NCBI GenBank assembly: GCA_043228905.1
Contig: JBHGNT010000004.1
Location: 19,220,001-19,284,000 of the forward strand
Source of the DNA: Azolla caroliniana
Taxonomy: Eukaryota; Polypodiophyta
Direction: 5' to 3'
Length of the DNA stretch: 64,000 nt
In this document: positions 62,560 through 64,000 of the stretch, piece after piece
Layout: the number at the start of each line of letters is the position of its first letter
How positions within the stretch are numbered: the stretch's first letter is position 1
Notes under the pieces: model-generated
Told to the model about the DNA's origin: nothing
Seen by the model: only the letters and a program-made list of their open reading frames with translations
The model's database searches: none
Position numbers and translations under genes: made by a program

Positions 62560-64000
62560 ACACCGTGTCCAAACTCTATAAGTTCCGGTGCAGGTGGTCG
62601 AAGTCCTTTGTCTTCTGCTTCAGCCTCTGGTTGACTTGCCGGCGAGCGCGGTCTTCCCGGTCCTTTTGTTGACGGAGTTCTTCTTTCAGCCTTTCGATTT
62701 CCGTTTCCGCCATCCGTCGCAGCTTGTCCTTCTCCTGCAGCAATTTTCCTTTTTCCTCCTTTAGCCGGTCGTAAGCTTGATGCCCTTTCCGCAGATTTTC
62801 TTCTGCCCGGCGGAGGTTTTCAGCAGTCTTCTTTAACTCCTCTTCTGCCGCTTTCTTCAAATCTCGTTCGCGGCTCCGTAGTGCTTCTTGTGCGGCAAGT
62901 TTGTCCCTTAATTCGGCAAGCTCTTGGGCTTGCGTCGCATCTTTCTCCGGGACGGTTTTTGTATCCAAGGTCTTATTCGTATGTACAGGCGTGGTTGTTT
63001 CTTTATTCTGTACATCCACCGGAGTCACCGGTGCTTGGATCTGTGTTGCGGTTAAGGCCATTTTGGCCATGTCTTCTGTGACCCGATCCAAGTCTTGTTC
63101 AAGGCACCAGATCCTTGACCGGGCCGTCTCTAGTTCATCGGTTGTGACTAGCAACCGTTCCATCTGCGCTCGTTCTTCCGTCTCTACATACAGTATCACT
63201 CCGGCAACCTGCTCTCCTATCTACCAAAGCCATTGGCTGTCGGTGCCCTGTTGTTGCGTCTGCACGGAGGGTTGGCTAATGGGTTCACTTGCCAGTGGCC
63301 GGTCCCTCCTAACTCCGTCGAGCTGCAATTCCGTCTCTGCCTGCTGACCACTTTGTCGTTCCAGTTCTGGTTGTGTTTCGGTTGGCCGCTCTTGTTCTGC
63401 TTGTTCTTGGCCGGCTGAGGAAGGTAGCACATGCCTTACCGGCGCTTGCATTTCGGGGCTTGCCGTTTCTTGACCCGCTGGTAATGTTTGTTGTGTAGGG
63501 GCTTCTGAGACCAATTCCTTCCGATCCGGTTCCGGTTCCTCCCTTGGCGTGGGATTCTCAGTGTGGGGTAAAGGCGTTCCATCCTTCTGTGGGTCCGAAC
63601 GCTTCTTGGCTGATTCTGCGGTGCTCGTCGTCGGCCGCCGCTGGAGGTGCTCCGTAGGTTCTTCCTCTGTTTCCTCCTCCTGAGTCCCGGCATTCATTCT
63701 TGCCACCAGGGTGTCCGTTTCTTGCTGCACCGGTCGGCGGAGTGTGCCCTTCAGGGGCCATGCCGGTGTCTCCTCCTGCGTGTCCGTCGGCTGCTTCCGG
63801 ATAGCGTGCTCCTTCGCCGCCTGCTCCCTGTCGGTTGTCTTCCCCTTAGTGGTCTTGGTGGCCAACAACTGCTGTCGTTTTGAAGTAGCTTTCGGGGTGC
63901 TGTCCGTTACTCTTCCCCACTTCTTGGTCTGGACAGACTCGACAGGTGGCGCCAATAGGGTGAGCCATTGCGCCACCGCATGCCATATTTTCCGGCCTTC
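62560..64000 (-). pseudogene. Family H protein: long coiled-coil ORF, runs off the right edge
   Basis: One minus-strand frame runs from the window edge to 62576, broken only by TAG at 63221-63223. The edge side reads AVAQWLTLLAPPVESVQTKK; an in-frame GTG at 63976 is not evidence of a start because the frame stays open to the edge. A Thr/Pro/Glu/Gln-rich region (63230-63850) follows. After the TAG come ETARSRIWCLEQDLDRVTED and about 110 residues of heptad-like Glu/Lys/Arg helix (LRDKLAAQEALRSRERDLKK to RRQVNQRLKQKTKDFDHLHR). It resembles the 8439-9261 fragment at AQWL. No enzyme motif. A retroelement structural protein is possible. Confidence 0.6.

Overview
The window is land-plant nuclear DNA made almost entirely of transposable elements in several layers of nesting. 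Evidence: three Ty1/copia elements with initiator-Met tRNA primer sites, several Ty3/gypsy families (some chromodomain-bearing), plant-type TATA boxes in the LTRs, and a captured plant-type RACK1 (WD40) gene fragment. No intact host gene is visible. A Penelope-like element beside so many gypsy lineages would suit a large-genome non-flowering plant (fern, lycophyte or conifer) better than a typical angiosperm, but that is a weak inference.

Layout. 1-9261: old mixed debris, namely a copia LTR piece, a Tat-like gag with its LTR inserted into a chromovirus reverse transcriptase, the rest of that chromovirus on the minus strand, a copia RNase H relic, a gypsy LTR with a broken gag-like gene, a 267-bp tandem duplication and fragments of an unidentified protein family (family H). 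9265-17346: the 3' part of a Penelope-like element (PLE), its reverse transcriptase split by an intact copia element (CopA, 11200-16723, identical 307-bp LTRs, TSD GAGAT). 17347-35071: a chromovirus (ChrC) whose 5' LTR holds a 5.4-kb TIR element with a RACK1 fragment (17413-22800), whose gag holds a copia element (CopB, 25485-30150, TSD ATAAC), and whose pol holds a solo LTR (31887-32673). 35072-38025: a PLE-type minus-strand ORF and terminal repeat, interrupted by a 930-bp head-to-head LTR palindrome. The two PLE blocks may be one element split by ChrC.

38026-44539: a pseudogene of unknown family, then a nearly complete minus-strand Tat-like gypsy element (GypB) with a 5' LTR but no 3' LTR. 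44540-48395: a decayed chromovirus (ChrD). 48396-59715: another gypsy element (GypE) split by a very young copia element (CopC, 49660-55089, one mismatch between 658-bp LTRs, TSD GAAGT, open 1357-residue gag-pol). 59716-61036: the tail and LTR of a further chromovirus (ChrF). 61037-64000: a minus-strand LTR and a long coiled-coil ORF of family H, interrupted by an AT-rich insertion and running off the right edge.

Cross-element patterns are the most interesting content. Chromovirus-type LTRs of several families carry heat-shock-element arrays just upstream of the TATA box and tRNA-like A/B-box modules near their 5' end in antisense. The ChrC leader carries a 56-bp array of small hairpins with a compensatory base change. 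CopC is intact except that the protease catalytic Asp is Asn. Most stop codons in otherwise frame-preserved ORFs look like C-to-T changes, as expected for methylated, silenced DNA.
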